Shown: positions 1 to 10,298 of the stretch, piece by piece
Position numbering within the stretch: the first letter of the stretch is position 1
How the letters are laid out: every line of letters begins with the position of its first letter
Assembly: GCA_003602645.1 (NCBI GenBank)
Contig: QQSI01000044.1
Location: 1 to 33,266, forward strand
Length of the DNA: 33,266 nt
Direction: 5' to 3'
From: Candidatus Poseidoniales archaeon
Lineage (GTDB): Archaea; Thermoplasmatota; Poseidoniia; Poseidoniales; Poseidoniaceae
Translations under genes and position numbers: made by a program
Notes under the pieces: generated by a model
Database searches by the model: none
The model's input: only the letters and a program-made list of their open reading frames with translations
Told to the model about the DNA's origin: nothing

Positions 1-1
1 C

Positions 2-1099
2 GATGGAACACCGTTCAAAATTGCAGTGTTGATCCCAACCATCAACAACGCAGATGAACTCGACATTGTGCTTGAACGCCTTTCCAAGCAGACATACAGC
101 GACTTCGAAATCGTCATTGCCGACTCAAAATCGAAAGACCACACCAAACAGGTGTGTGAAAAGTACGGCGCCACATGGATTGAGGATCCTTCGAGAAACC
201 GTGCAGATGCTTGCAACTTTGTCCTTCGTCAAATGGAGCATGAACTCGTGTTGTTCACCGATGACGACACCATCCCTCCGTTGGATTGGGTCGAGAAATT
301 GGTTCGATGGTTCAAGGACGATGAAGTCGGCGCTGTCGGTGGGCCGAACTTTGCCCCCGATGAAGATCCATTCGGAGCCAAGTGTGCGGATGTTGCATTC
401 TGCACCCGATTCATGACGGCAGGCACTCGATATGGAGCCCAGCCAAAAGGTGAACTCGTTCCAATTACTCACAACCCAGGCGTCAACTGCGCTCACAGGA
501 TGGCCAACCTTCGTGAGGTTGATTTCTTTGAACCAGGTTGCATCGGCGCTGAAGACGTCGTGCTTGACGCGAAAATCCAACGAGCAGGCCACAAACTGTT
601 CATCGATCCTTCCAATGTGATGCCTCACCGCCGCCGACGCCCATTCAAACCGTACATGAAGCAAATGCGAAACTACGGCTATACTCGGATGGTCGCCAAC
701 AAGCGCTGGCCTGAAATCTCAGTTTGGTCGCACACCGCCATCGGCATGTTCCCTTGGCTGGTTGTTGGGGCACTCCTCGCCATGGTGTATGGAGCGCTCA
801 CAGGAGGCGCAGAAGCCGACCTTTGGTTTTCACTTTCCGGGGAATGGAGTGTATCTCGCATAGCCTTCCACATCCCGCTTGGCATGGTCTCGTTTTACAT
901 TGCACTGGCTTGGCTTGGAGCAGCGATAGGAACATCACCGCACCGATCGATTGGCACCGTGTTCTTCGCACCACTGTTTGTGTTCCTAGCCCACTGGGCC
1001 TATGGCCAAGGTGTCAACAAAGCATGGCGTGAAATTCGCCGCACAGGTGGAAAGGCTGGAGAAGGCGCTCAGATCGATGATCGTATTCGAACTGCGTGA
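2..1099 (+). CDS. Family 2 glycosyltransferase with C-terminal membrane segments (5' end open at window edge)
   Basis: N-terminal IAVLIPTINNADELDIVLERLSKQTYSDFEIVIADSKSKD, FTDDDTIPP (DxD-type), GGPNFAPDEDPFG. The frame is open upstream of the tracked GTG at 26, so the true start is probably outside the window. Confidence 0.85.
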   Translation, partial: DGTPFKIAVLIPTINNADELDIVLERLSKQTYSDFEIVIADSKSKDHTKQVCEKYGATWIEDPSRNRADACNFVLRQMEHELVLFTDDDTIPPLDWVEKLVRWFKDDEVGAVGGPNFAPDEDPFGAKCADVAFCTRFMTAGTRYGAQPKGELVPITHNPGVNCAHRMANLREVDFFEPGCIGAEDVVLDAKIQRAGHKLFIDPSNVMPHRRRRPFKPYMKQMRNYGYTRMVANKRWPEISVWSHTAIGMFPWLVVGALLAMVYGALTGGAEADLWFSLSGEWSVSRIAFHIPLGMVSFYIALAWLGAAIGTSPHRSIGTVFFAPLFVFLAHWAYGQGVNKAWREIRRTGGKAGEGAQIDDRIRTA

Positions 1100-1111
1100 A
1101 AGGGTGTGCTC

Positions 1112-2071
1112 ATGAGCCAAGACAGTTCGCCTCTACGAACCGCCGTAGCCACGTTCGGATTTGGGCGAATTGAGTACTTCGGCAGAATGCTTGCATCGCT
1201 TGGCCAATGCAAGGAAGTCGTTGACGGTACCGTCGATGTCATCCACTACCTTGATGGCGGCGAAGGAGGGGAGCAAGACACCCTCAAGTCGTTGATTGAA
1301 TCCTCTGGCGTTCCGTTCAAATCGATCGTTGTTCGCCCAGAAAATTTTGGTGTCGGTCGCCAATTGATTGGCGCACGAAGGGAAATCCTCGATGAACTCG
1401 GCTATGATCGAATGGTCATGGTTGAAGATGACATCGAACTCAACCCCACCTACATGACAACATTACTTCGTTTATCGGACTGGGCTGAGCAACACCATGA
1501 TGTGGGAACCGTACAAGTTTGGAACGTGGAGGCCGGCACAGAACAATCCTTGAAACCCCATTTACAAGAAATCGAGTTGACAAATCGACACTTTGTCAGC
1601 TATTGCCTCACCAAGCGAGTTTGGAACACAATCAAACCTATGCTCTACGAATACGAACAACGCTACCTCCTCAAACGCCCTTACAACAAGCGCCCCCATT
1701 ACAGAATTCGTGCGTTTATGAAGCGAATGCTGAGAAGGGAAATAGCAAGCCCGGAAGGCAAGCTTCTCAACCCACCAATCGAAGCCGTGAGCAACCCGTT
1801 CCCAACCGTATCATGGCGCACTTCACCGACGAGCCAAGATGCCATCACTTCCTTGGCCATGCATCAAGCTGGCCTCCATAGGATCACCACTCGGGTGCCG
1901 CATGCGTTTTATTTCGGAGAAGTTGGTGTTCATTGCACTCCGGAAGTTTATGATGAAATGGGCTTCAACGGCCAAGGCCATTGGCAGTGGAGCATGGATG
2001 ATGTCCCGGATACCTTCACTCCACGCTACAAGGACCAGAATGGCGAATGGTTGAGTTCGATTTATCGCTAA
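1112..2071 (+). CDS. Glycosyltransferase-like protein (GT-A type)
   Basis: TAVATFGFGRIEYFGRMLASL, MVEDDIELNPTYM acidic motif; immediately downstream of the GT2 gene on the same strand. Confidence 0.65.
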   Translation: MSQDSSPLRTAVATFGFGRIEYFGRMLASLGQCKEVVDGTVDVIHYLDGGEGGEQDTLKSLIESSGVPFKSIVVRPENFGVGRQLIGARREILDELGYDRMVMVEDDIELNPTYMTTLLRLSDWAEQHHDVGTVQVWNVEAGTEQSLKPHLQEIELTNRHFVSYCLTKRVWNTIKPMLYEYEQRYLLKRPYNKRPHYRIRAFMKRMLRREIASPEGKLLNPPIEAVSNPFPTVSWRTSPTSQDAITSLAMHQAGLHRITTRVPHAFYFGEVGVHCTPEVYDEMGFNGQGHWQWSMDDVPDTFTPRYKDQNGEWLSSIYR

Positions 2072-2174
2072 ACAAAATTGAGCGTGCCTCGGCCGCGAAG
2101 GCTGGATACGAAAACACCAGCCTCCAGCGGGTGAAGAAAGGCAATCCCTTTGACTGAAACCAAAATCCGTAGCC

Positions 2175-2492
2175 ATGGCGCGTCGTACATTTGCGGATCG
2201 TATGGCCGAGTTGGATCAACCCGATCTTCGCACAGATGAAGAGGAGATTTGGGGCGTGCTGCGGGCCGCTTTGAGCGTTGGGCGAGTAGTCGTGTTCCTC
2301 GGCATCATCCTTGTTTCGGAATTTTTGGAAGAGTACTTCTACAATGGATTAAGCATTGCGATTTGGTCGTTAATCATCGGTATTCCACTCTTTTTTGTGA
2401 TTTCTATGGCCATCATTCTTGGCGATTCTAAATTCGCCAAGGACAACAAAGAAGAGACAACTGTGCTGAGGCCGATTCAGCAACGGGTTTAA
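2175..2492 (+). CDS. Small membrane protein, hypothetical
   Basis: 105 aa ORF with two hydrophobic segments (VVVFLGIILVSEFL, LIIGIPLFFVISMAIIL); stop overlaps the convergent ABC transporter stop. Confidence 0.5.
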   Translation: MARRTFADRMAELDQPDLRTDEEEIWGVLRAALSVGRVVVFLGIILVSEFLEEYFYNGLSIAIWSLIIGIPLFFVISMAIILGDSKFAKDNKEETTVLRPIQQRV

Positions 2493-4420
2493 TCCTCAAC
2501 GTCGCTCAAACCAGCCATATCCCCGGTTTGGATGGTCCACTGACTCGCATAGACTCCACCGGCTTCAACCAATGAATCGTGTGTTCCACGCTCAACCACT
2601 GCTCCATCCACCATGGATAGGATCTCGTTGGCGTTACGGATGGTGCTTAACCGGTGGGCAACGGCGATGGTGGCGCGGTCCGAACCACTGGCGATCAAAT
2701 TCTCTTGGATCCGTCGTTCTGTTTCAGCGTCAAGTGCGCTTGATGCCTCGTCCAGAATCAGCAGACTGGGTTGCTTGAGCAACGCCCGGGCGAGTGAAAT
2801 GCGGGCTCGTTGGCCACCGCTCAATTTCGCACCCCGGTCCCCAACCATTGTGTCGAGTTTTTCTTCAAGTTCTTGAACAAAATCCCAAGAACCTGCAAGT
2901 TTGAGGGCGACTTGGAGTTCGTCTTCTGTCGCTTCCTGATTGTATTTGACGTTGTCACGTACCGTTCCGTAGAAGAGGAAGGGTTCCTGCGAAACAAATC
3001 CGATCTTGTCGCGAACGGAGTCGAGGGTGTAGTCGTTGATGCTGCGCCCATTGATGAGGACATCTCCGCTGTCAGGCACATAGTAGCGCATGAGGAGTTT
3101 CAAAATTGTCGTCTTCCCTGCTCCAGTGTGACCCATGACGCCAAGGAAATCGCCGCCCTCTGCCTTGAACGAAATACCGCTGAGCACTTTGATTGTAGTG
3201 TTTGGGTACGTGAAATGAACCTCATTGAATTCGACCGATGTGATGCCCTCATTGAGTTCAATCGCTCCTTCATCGTCGGTGATCGTTGGCTCTAGATCAA
3301 TGGCTGCAAAGACCCTACGAGCTGCTGCTTCACCGCGTTGCAATTGATTGATGAGAATTCCAAAGATGAACATCGGCATGGTCATTCGGGTGCTGATGAG
3401 AAGAAAGGTCACCAATTCACCCGTTGAGATTTCACCCTGACTTGCAAGCCATCCACCAGCGGTGACCAATAGACCAAATGCGACCCCTGCGATGACGTAA
3501 ATCATGGGCAAAAAGCGATTCCGGTCTCGGCTTGCACCCATTGCCTGATCGCGGTAAGAACCGGACTCTCTTGCCACACGGTCCGCCTCCCATGTTTGGG
3601 CGTTGTACGCTTGCACCACTGAAATTCCACTGATGAGGTTCTCGAGCACAGCATGAATGTCTCCAGTCGATTCGCGCTGCTTTCGGTACTTTCGTTGAAC
3701 GCGGGTCGAAAACCAATAGACACAGGGGATGATGAACAAAATGGGTCCGAAAAGCACCCCTGCTAATTTCCAGGACATCGATGCAAGGATCACGAACGCA
3801 GTGAGGAAGGTGAAAATGATTCTAATGATTGATGTTGAAGAATCTGAGACCACATCTTCGAGTTGATTGACGTCGCTCGACAGAACCGACATGATTTGTC
3901 CAGTTTGTCGCATATCGTAGTACGATGCTTCCATGCTAATGAGGGAGCGAGTGGCGTCCATGCGAAGGTCGTGCTGAATTTTGTATCCAAGGGTCTGCCA
4001 AGAGTATTCGGAAATGCCTTGGAAGACTGCAAGCATGGCAAAACCCAGGAAAATCATGAACCCGTACCCTATTGCAGGATCGTCGCTGATTGCATTCACA
4101 GCATCTTGAACGAATCCAGGTCCAACCAAGGTGTTGGAGGTAAAATAATCCACAGCCCAGCCAATGGCAACGAAGGGGACCAAATCCACAATGCGAGCGC
4201 AGGCGTTGCCGATGAAACCTGCGATCAGACGGCGCGGATATCGCAATGCGTAAGGGATGACTCGCCATACTTGGCGGCCCAGAACCTGATGATTCTCGTT
4301 GATGTCATCAGGAGACATCGGGTCTGACTTTGATGCATGTGCTCTCGTCATGTATCGGGGCCGGAACCACGGCATTTGAACCCTCGCCGGTGAGGGCTGA
4401 ACAATTGGCAATCCTCCCAA
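2489..4420 (-). CDS. ABC exporter half-transporter (permease fused to ATPase)
   Basis: Six-TM N-terminal region, Walker A GHTGAGKTT, signature LSGGQRARISLARALL, Walker B LLILDEASSALD. Start ambiguous (M at 4420, 4354 or 4318). Confidence 0.93.
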   Translation of the reverse strand: MGGLPIVQPSPARVQMPWFRPRYMTRAHASKSDPMSPDDINENHQVLGRQVWRVIPYALRYPRRLIAGFIGNACARIVDLVPFVAIGWAVDYFTSNTLVGPGFVQDAVNAISDDPAIGYGFMIFLGFAMLAVFQGISEYSWQTLGYKIQHDLRMDATRSLISMEASYYDMRQTGQIMSVLSSDVNQLEDVVSDSSTSIIRIIFTFLTAFVILASMSWKLAGVLFGPILFIIPCVYWFSTRVQRKYRKQRESTGDIHAVLENLISGISVVQAYNAQTWEADRVARESGSYRDQAMGASRDRNRFLPMIYVIAGVAFGLLVTAGGWLASQGEISTGELVTFLLISTRMTMPMFIFGILINQLQRGEAAARRVFAAIDLEPTITDDEGAIELNEGITSVEFNEVHFTYPNTTIKVLSGISFKAEGGDFLGVMGHTGAGKTTILKLLMRYYVPDSGDVLINGRSINDYTLDSVRDKIGFVSQEPFLFYGTVRDNVKYNQEATEDELQVALKLAGSWDFVQELEEKLDTMVGDRGAKLSGGQRARISLARALLKQPSLLILDEASSALDAETERRIQENLIASGSDRATIAVAHRLSTIRNANEILSMVDGAVVERGTHDSLVEAGGVYASQWTIQTGDMAGLSDVED

Positions 4421-4453
4421 TCATTCATGTGGGAGCCGCGATTAACGGAACTT

Positions 4454-7400
4454 ATGACACAGAACCGCCGGCGACATGCCTTGATGTTCTCAGCCCTGAT
4501 GATCATCCAAGTTTTAGCCCCAATCACATTTATTGGCGGAGCGGAATCTCCAGACGTTGGTGTAGAATCAACCGTGGATTTGGACCTTTTTTCCACCGTT
4601 AACCTCCACCCTAACGGCGATGTGATCCATGGATGGTTTGATCCTTCAGAAGGCGCAGGTTCGATTGATTTGCTTTACCGAGATGCTTCAGTCATACCAA
4701 TCAATCAATGGAGCGAATGGAGTGGAATGGGTCAAACCATTGATGGATGGTTCATTTTGACCCACTCTTTCCCTGTTCCTTCTCCATGGTTCCACCAGCT
4801 CGCCGATGCTGGCATCGAGTGCCATTCATTCCTACCACCGAACGGTTTCCATTGCCAAGTCAACGGTCATACGGTCGATGAATTGTCTGAATTGAACGTC
4901 GAGGGAATCGTGAAAATGGATGGTGTCGATAAAGTAAGAGAGGATCTTGTTCGAGGCATCACTGGCCTCGAGATGAATGCTGAGAACCTTTTCGTCCGAG
5001 AAGGTGTTGCGTCCGCAAACCTAGTTTTGAGCGGGGAATCACTTCCCGAAGGCATCACTTCCAGAGATGATCTCGTTCTCGAATATCATCAAGGTCGTTA
5101 CGCAACCGCCATCATCAAACCCACAGCAATCGCTTGGCTTGCTGCACAAGATGAGATCGAATGGATTGAAGAACGGCCCTGGCACACGCTTCACAACGAT
5201 GTCGCAGACACTGTGATGCGTGCTGACCAAGTGTGGGACCCAACCATCATGGCCGGCATCGATTCATCTTGGTCTGGCCTTGATGGCAGTGGCATCACCG
5301 TCACCGTCTCGGATACCGGCCTCGATAACGGTGTCAACAACAGTGCAATGCACCCCGACCTTCGAGACCATATTGTCGATATTGTCTCGTTCCCAATGTC
5401 TCCTTATTGGACAAACTATTGCGGCGCATCGAGCAACGACGACGGGGCTGAAGACCTTGACAGCGGCCACGGCACCCACGTTGCAGGTTCGGTGCTCGGG
5501 GATGGAACCAACACCGGAGGAGCGATTCGCGGTGCTGCACCTGAAGCTCGTCTTTACATGCAAGCAACAGAACAATATTGTGACAATTACAACGCCTATT
5601 ACCTCACTGGAATTCCATCCGATTACACGTTAATGTTTGAGCCAGCCTGGGACAACGGTAGCCGCGTTCACACCAATTCGTGGGGGTCAAATTATGCCGG
5701 AGCATACACTTCCGGCTCGATGCAAGCAGATTCCAGCGCCCGAGCATACCCAAACATGACCATTCTCTTCTCTGCAGGGAACAACGGCGTCGACGGTAAT
5801 TCCGACGGAGAAATCGATGATGATTCACTTGGATCACCTGCCACTGGAAAAAATGTCATCACTGTAGCCGCCGGTGAAAACGATCGCCCATCAATCACCT
5901 CAGAATGGGGTGGATGGTGGCCTGGATCCTACCCAAGCGATCCAATCAACTCTGACCGAATGGCGAACAACTCCGAGGGATTGGCTGCCTTTTCCAGCCG
6001 AGGACCCACCGATGATGGACGCCAAAAACCTGACATTACTGCACCCGGTAGTTTCATTCTTTCAACAAAATCTAGGTCCACCACCGACACCGGATGGGGC
6101 GCCTACTCCGGCAATGCAAATTACACATTCATGGGTGGAACCAGTATGTCATGCCCGCTCACCGCAGGAGCAGCAGCACTGCTCACACAGCACCTCATCG
6201 ACAATGAAGGGCATTCGAATCCTAACTCGTCGCTTGTTAAGGCCATTTTCACCGCTTCTGCAAGGGACATGCAAGGACAATATGGCTCGACGGCCAACGG
6301 AGCAGGGGAGCCTGCACCAAACATGCATGAAGGGTGGGGCTTGGTTGATCTTCGCAGTGCAGTCAATGCCACTTGGATTGACGGCGATTCGGTCCAAACG
6401 AATGAAGAGCGAGGCTGGAGCTTCATCATACCACCGTCATCCCCAGACCTCCGTGTCGCACTTTCTTGGACTGATCCAGCAAGTACACCTTCCGCAGGTA
6501 CGAATCTCGTCAATGACTTGGATTTGGCCGTTAAAGATCCATCAGGCACATGGACAAACTTATCCAACAACCTCGACAATCTGCGAGGACTCAGTTTTGC
6601 ATCTCCTGCACATGGCAGTTGGGAGGTTCATGTCCTGGGAACAAGCATTCCTACCGGCCCTCAACATTTCGCGCTTGCCCTCAACATCGACACGGACTTG
6701 GTCAATTTGACGGAAGACATGGACTTTGATGGAATCGAGGACGATTTTGATGATTGTATCGTTGTACCCGGCACTTCGACCATCGATCGCTCTGGTTGTC
6801 CTGACACCGACGGTGATGGGTACTCTGACCCAAATGCCACATGGACTGTGGCCAATGGTGCAGACGCCTTCATCAATGACGTCACTCAATGGGCGGACAC
6901 TGATTTGGATACGTATGGAGACAACCCAAGCGGAACGACACCTGATGCATGCGTCTCTATTTCTGGAACGTCTACTGGCGATCGCTATGGATGCACAGAC
7001 AGCGATGGCGATTCCTTCTCTGACCCCGATGTTCTGTGGACTCGCGTGCAAGGAGCGGATGCTTGCCCGAGCGTAGCCGGACCGTCAAGCGGTGACAGAA
7101 ACGGATGCCCTGATGAAGATGGAGACACATATTCTGACCCAGATCCTTCAGGAATCAACGGGTCAGTGTGGACAGTTTCGAATGGAGCGGATGCATTCCT
7201 TGGTGATGCAACCCAATGGAACGACACCGACAGCGACGGTTTCGGTGACAACCCACCTCCTGCAACGACTGGTGACAGTTGCCCAACAACACCGGGCACT
7301 TCAACGACCGATCGGTATGGCTGCCTTGATACGGATGGCGATTCATACAGTGATCCTGATTCATCGTGGACGGCTGCTGCCAATGGAGCTGACGCATTCC

Positions 7401-10123
7401 CGACCGATGTGAGTCAATGGGCTGACCAAGACGGAGATGGATATGGCGACAATGCAAGTGGAAACAACGCTGATGATTGCCCGACAATTTCCGGTTCATC
7501 CACCATGCTTGGCATGCTTGGTTGCGTTGACAGCGATGGTGATGGATATGCAGATCCATATCCGGGCTACGCTGTCGCTGACGGGGCAGATGCATTCCGA
7601 TTTGATGAAACTCAACACCTCGACTCCGATAGCGACGGGTACGGAGACAACGCGACCGGCAATTTCTCTGATTCCTGTCCGACTGTATCTGGTGCCTCCT
7701 CTCTTGACAGATATGGGTGTCCGGACACGGACGGTGATGGTGCATCAGATGAGGACCTCAGCGGTTCGAACGGTCCTGTATGGGCCATCAGTAACGGCGC
7801 TGATGTATGGCCAAATGATTCCACACAGTGGGCCGATCAAGATTCTGATGGATTCGGAGACAACCCAACCGGAACCACGCCAGATGCTTGCCTGGCCATT
7901 GCTGGCAACTCCACTTCTGATCGGTATGGCTGCATCGATACAGACGGTGACACCTATTCTGATTCAGATGCGCTATGGAAAGCAATCGATGGTGCAGACC
8001 GTTATCCCTCCGACCCTTTGCGATGGTCTGACTCTGATGGCGATGGTGTTGCAGACCAAATTGACGACGCCTGCCCGACGTTTGAAGGAACATCCAGCAT
8101 CGATCGTATTGGATGCCCTGACACCGACGGTGACGGGTATTCTGATCCTTCTGCCAATTGGACGGTAGCCGACGGTTCTGACGCCTTCAAGACCGACCCT
8201 ACCCAATGGGCGGACCAAGATGGTGATGGATTTGGTGACAACGCGACTGGAACCTTAGCCGATGATTGTCCAACCGTTGTTGGAAACTCATGGCAGAATG
8301 GCACCCTTGGGTGTTCGGACCTCGACCAAGACGGATGGGCAGACAGTGAAGACACCCATCCGAATGACATCACTCAATGGGCGGACTTTGATGAGGACGG
8401 GTATGGTGACAACCCTGGAGGAACGACACCTGATGCTTGTCCTGTTGTGGCAGGAAATTCGACCAACGGCAACCGGTTTGGATGCCTTGACAGCGACGGC
8501 GATGGGTGGGATGATGCCATTGACGCATTGCCAAATCTCTTCGGACAATGGCTAGACCAAGACAGTGATGGCTACGGGGACAATGCTACGGGACCCTATC
8601 CCGATGCTTGCCCTGGCGTGCCAGGAAATTCAACCCTTGACCGCTACGGTTGCCCAGATGATGACGGCGATGGCATGTCGAACATGAGCGATGCCTTCCC
8701 GGATGATCCAACACGATCCCAAGACTCTGATGGCGATGGTGTGGACGACTTGATGGATCACTGCACACTCGTGCCAGGTAATTCCACCATTGACCGGACT
8801 GGATGCAGGGACACGGACGGCGATGGCTATTCTGACCCGACCATCGCTTCAGGCAATGATGTTGCTTGGAATGAAAGCAACGGCGCTGATGCACTCCCGC
8901 TCGAGCCCACACAATGGGCTGACCAAGACGGCGACGGCTACGGGGACAATGCTGCAGGTGTCCTTCCAGACGCCTGCCCCACTGAATATGGACTTTCCAA
9001 CCTTGACGTCTATGGGTGCCCAGATGGCGATAACGACGGTTCATCCCAAGGCAACGACGCTTTCCCAAATGAACCAACTCAATGGGAGGACATGGACGGC
9101 GATGGTTATGGTGACAACCAAAACGGCACCAACCCCGATGCTTGCGTCAGTGTGATTGGAACTTCGACGATTGACCGCTTTGGCTGCCCTGATGAAGACG
9201 GCGATGGAGCAAGCGATGAGAACGACCTTTGGCTCGGCGACAGCTCACAGTGGTTTGATTCGGATGAAGACGGCTATGGCGACAACACACAGGGCACAGA
9301 TGGAGATTCATGCCCTACAACATTTGGTGCATCGAACCTCGGCACCTCCAAAGGATGCCCCGATGGCGATGGAGATGGCTTCAGTGATGACGAAGATGCC
9401 TTCCCTGATGAAGCAAGCCAATGGTCGGATCAAGATGGAGATGGTTGGGGTGATAACGAAACATCTGGCGCGTTCAAGCCCGATCATTGGCCAACTGACC
9501 CTGAGCGTAACGCAGCTGAAGCCGACATGACATGCACAGAGATCAATAAAATTGACATCGTAGCCGGTGGTTGGTTCAACTTCCAATGCACCGTCACAAC
9601 CGAAATCGAGGAAGTCACTGTTCGCGTGGAATGGCAGGCTATGACGGCCATTACGGCAGGTTCTCAGACCAACGTCCTCACCTTCAACGCTCAAACTGGC
9701 GGAAGTCAAACCCTGAATTTCGAAGGTGTTGCGAGGTACGCAGGAACCCATCAATTGGTGCTTGTTGCGAAAGAACCAGGCTCCGATGTCGGCATGGACA
9801 CCGTATCAATTGAACTGGAAGTCTGGGATTCTGCGATCATTATCGAAGACAGCAATGAAGGGAACGAAAATTTCTTGTCGTCCGTGGTCGAAAATCCAAT
9901 TGTGCAAGCTGCCCTTGGGGCTCTTGTCTTGTTCTTCCTCGTGGGCATGCTCGTCATTCGTGGTAACGCTAATGAGCGAAGAATTGCAGAAGAACGTCTT
10001 GAGCGTGCACGAGATCTAGTCAGTCAGCGGCTTGAAAGAAGCCGAAGTCCGGCAAACGATCCACGTCGCCAGGCGCTTGGTGTGCGGGGCAGAATCCCTC
10101 CACCGCCGCCGGGAATGAGCTAA
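4454..10123 (+). CDS. Secreted subtilisin-like S8 serine peptidase with TSP3-like Ca-binding repeat array and C-terminal TM anchor
   Basis: Signal-like N-terminus MTQNRRRHALMFSALMIIQVLAPITF. Catalytic motifs VSDTGLDNG (Asp), GHGTHVAGS (His), GGTSMSCPLTAG (Ser). Repeats such as DTDGDGYSDP...QWADQDGDGYGDN. C-terminal TM AALGALVLFFLVGMLVI and basic, Pro-rich tail. Confidence 0.93.
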   Translation: MTQNRRRHALMFSALMIIQVLAPITFIGGAESPDVGVESTVDLDLFSTVNLHPNGDVIHGWFDPSEGAGSIDLLYRDASVIPINQWSEWSGMGQTIDGWFILTHSFPVPSPWFHQLADAGIECHSFLPPNGFHCQVNGHTVDELSELNVEGIVKMDGVDKVREDLVRGITGLEMNAENLFVREGVASANLVLSGESLPEGITSRDDLVLEYHQGRYATAIIKPTAIAWLAAQDEIEWIEERPWHTLHNDVADTVMRADQVWDPTIMAGIDSSWSGLDGSGITVTVSDTGLDNGVNNSAMHPDLRDHIVDIVSFPMSPYWTNYCGASSNDDGAEDLDSGHGTHVAGSVLGDGTNTGGAIRGAAPEARLYMQATEQYCDNYNAYYLTGIPSDYTLMFEPAWDNGSRVHTNSWGSNYAGAYTSGSMQADSSARAYPNMTILFSAGNNGVDGNSDGEIDDDSLGSPATGKNVITVAAGENDRPSITSEWGGWWPGSYPSDPINSDRMANNSEGLAAFSSRGPTDDGRQKPDITAPGSFILSTKSRSTTDTGWGAYSGNANYTFMGGTSMSCPLTAGAAALLTQHLIDNEGHSNPNSSLVKAIFTASARDMQGQYGSTANGAGEPAPNMHEGWGLVDLRSAVNATWIDGDSVQTNEERGWSFIIPPSSPDLRVALSWTDPASTPSAGTNLVNDLDLAVKDPSGTWTNLSNNLDNLRGLSFASPAHGSWEVHVLGTSIPTGPQHFALALNIDTDLVNLTEDMDFDGIEDDFDDCIVVPGTSTIDRSGCPDTDGDGYSDPNATWTVANGADAFINDVTQWADTDLDTYGDNPSGTTPDACVSISGTSTGDRYGCTDSDGDSFSDPDVLWTRVQGADACPSVAGPSSGDRNGCPDEDGDTYSDPDPSGINGSVWTVSNGADAFLGDATQWNDTDSDGFGDNPPPATTGDSCPTTPGTSTTDRYGCLDTDGDSYSDPDSSWTAAANGADAFPTDVSQWADQDGDGYGDNASGNNADDCPTISGSSTMLGMLGCVDSDGDGYADPYPGYAVADGADAFRFDETQHLDSDSDGYGDNATGNFSDSCPTVSGASSLDRYGCPDTDGDGASDEDLSGSNGPVWAISNGADVWPNDSTQWADQDSDGFGDNPTGTTPDACLAIAGNSTSDRYGCIDTDGDTYSDSDALWKAIDGADRYPSDPLRWSDSDGDGVADQIDDACPTFEGTSSIDRIGCPDTDGDGYSDPSANWTVADGSDAFKTDPTQWADQDGDGFGDNATGTLADDCPTVVGNSWQNGTLGCSDLDQDGWADSEDTHPNDITQWADFDEDGYGDNPGGTTPDACPVVAGNSTNGNRFGCLDSDGDGWDDAIDALPNLFGQWLDQDSDGYGDNATGPYPDACPGVPGNSTLDRYGCPDDDGDGMSNMSDAFPDDPTRSQDSDGDGVDDLMDHCTLVPGNSTIDRTGCRDTDGDGYSDPTIASGNDVAWNESNGADALPLEPTQWADQDGDGYGDNAAGVLPDACPTEYGLSNLDVYGCPDGDNDGSSQGNDAFPNEPTQWEDMDGDGYGDNQNGTNPDACVSVIGTSTIDRFGCPDEDGDGASDENDLWLGDSSQWFDSDEDGYGDNTQGTDGDSCPTTFGASNLGTSKGCPDGDGDGFSDDEDAFPDEASQWSDQDGDGWGDNETSGAFKPDHWPTDPERNAAEADMTCTEINKIDIVAGGWFNFQCTVTTEIEEVTVRVEWQAMTAITAGSQTNVLTFNAQTGGSQTLNFEGVARYAGTHQLVLVAKEPGSDVGMDTVSIELEVWDSAIIIEDSNEGNENFLSSVVENPIVQAALGALVLFFLVGMLVIRGNANERRIAEERLERARDLVSQRLERSRSPANDPRRQALGVRGRIPPPPPGMS
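6721..9460 (+). repeat. Degenerate in-frame repeat array encoding about 14 Asp-rich (thrombospondin type 3-like) units
   Basis: Recurrent QWaDqDgDGyGDN...DaCPxxxGxStxdRyGCpDtDGDGySDp units. I counted 12 D-x-D-x-x-x-GDN cores plus 2 variants (SDSDGDGVADQ, QDSDGDGVDDL). Confidence 0.85.
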
Positions 10124-10146
10124 CAGCGGTAAAGAGCCAACCGATT

Positions 10147-10162
10147 CCCTCAATAATGAGGG
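10147..10162 (+). terminator. Hairpin 3' of the S8 peptidase gene, possible terminator
   Basis: CCCTCA-ATAA-TGAGGG perfect 6-bp stem, 24 nt after the S8 stop and upstream of tRNA-Gly; no strong T-run. Confidence 0.35.
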
Positions 10163-10188
10163 GCTTCTCGGATGGAACACCACATCGT

Positions 10189-10259
10189 GCGGATATGGTG
10201 AAGTGGTATCATAGGAGGTTTCCAACCTTTTGTCGTGGGTTCAACTCCCGCTATCCGCA
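10189..10259 (+). tRNA. tRNA-Gly(UCC)
   Basis: 71-nt cloverleaf: acceptor GCGGATA/TATCCGC, D stem GTGA/TCAT, anticodon stem GGAGG/CCTTT with loop TTTCCAA (anticodon TCC), T stem GTGGG/CCCGC with TTCAACT loop; CCA not encoded. Confidence 0.9.
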
Positions 10260-10298
10260 CCTCTTTCGAATCACTAAGCAGGGCAATCGCTGCCATTC

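Noticed and set aside
5874-6710. 278-aa plus-strand ORF in an alternative frame within the S8 gene
   Set aside because: Overlaps the catalytic domain coding frame completely; no recognisable motifs.
7155-7745. 196-aa minus-strand ORF (MHHHRPCPDTHICQ...) and similar long antisense ORFs at 8586-9077, 6560-7051, 6985-7383
   Set aside because: Antisense shadows of the Asp-rich repeat array; composition is a by-product of repeated GAC/GAT codons.
7000-9460. CRISPR-like periodicity
   Set aside because: Repeats are degenerate, coding and much longer than CRISPR units; no identical direct repeats with unique spacers and no cas genes.
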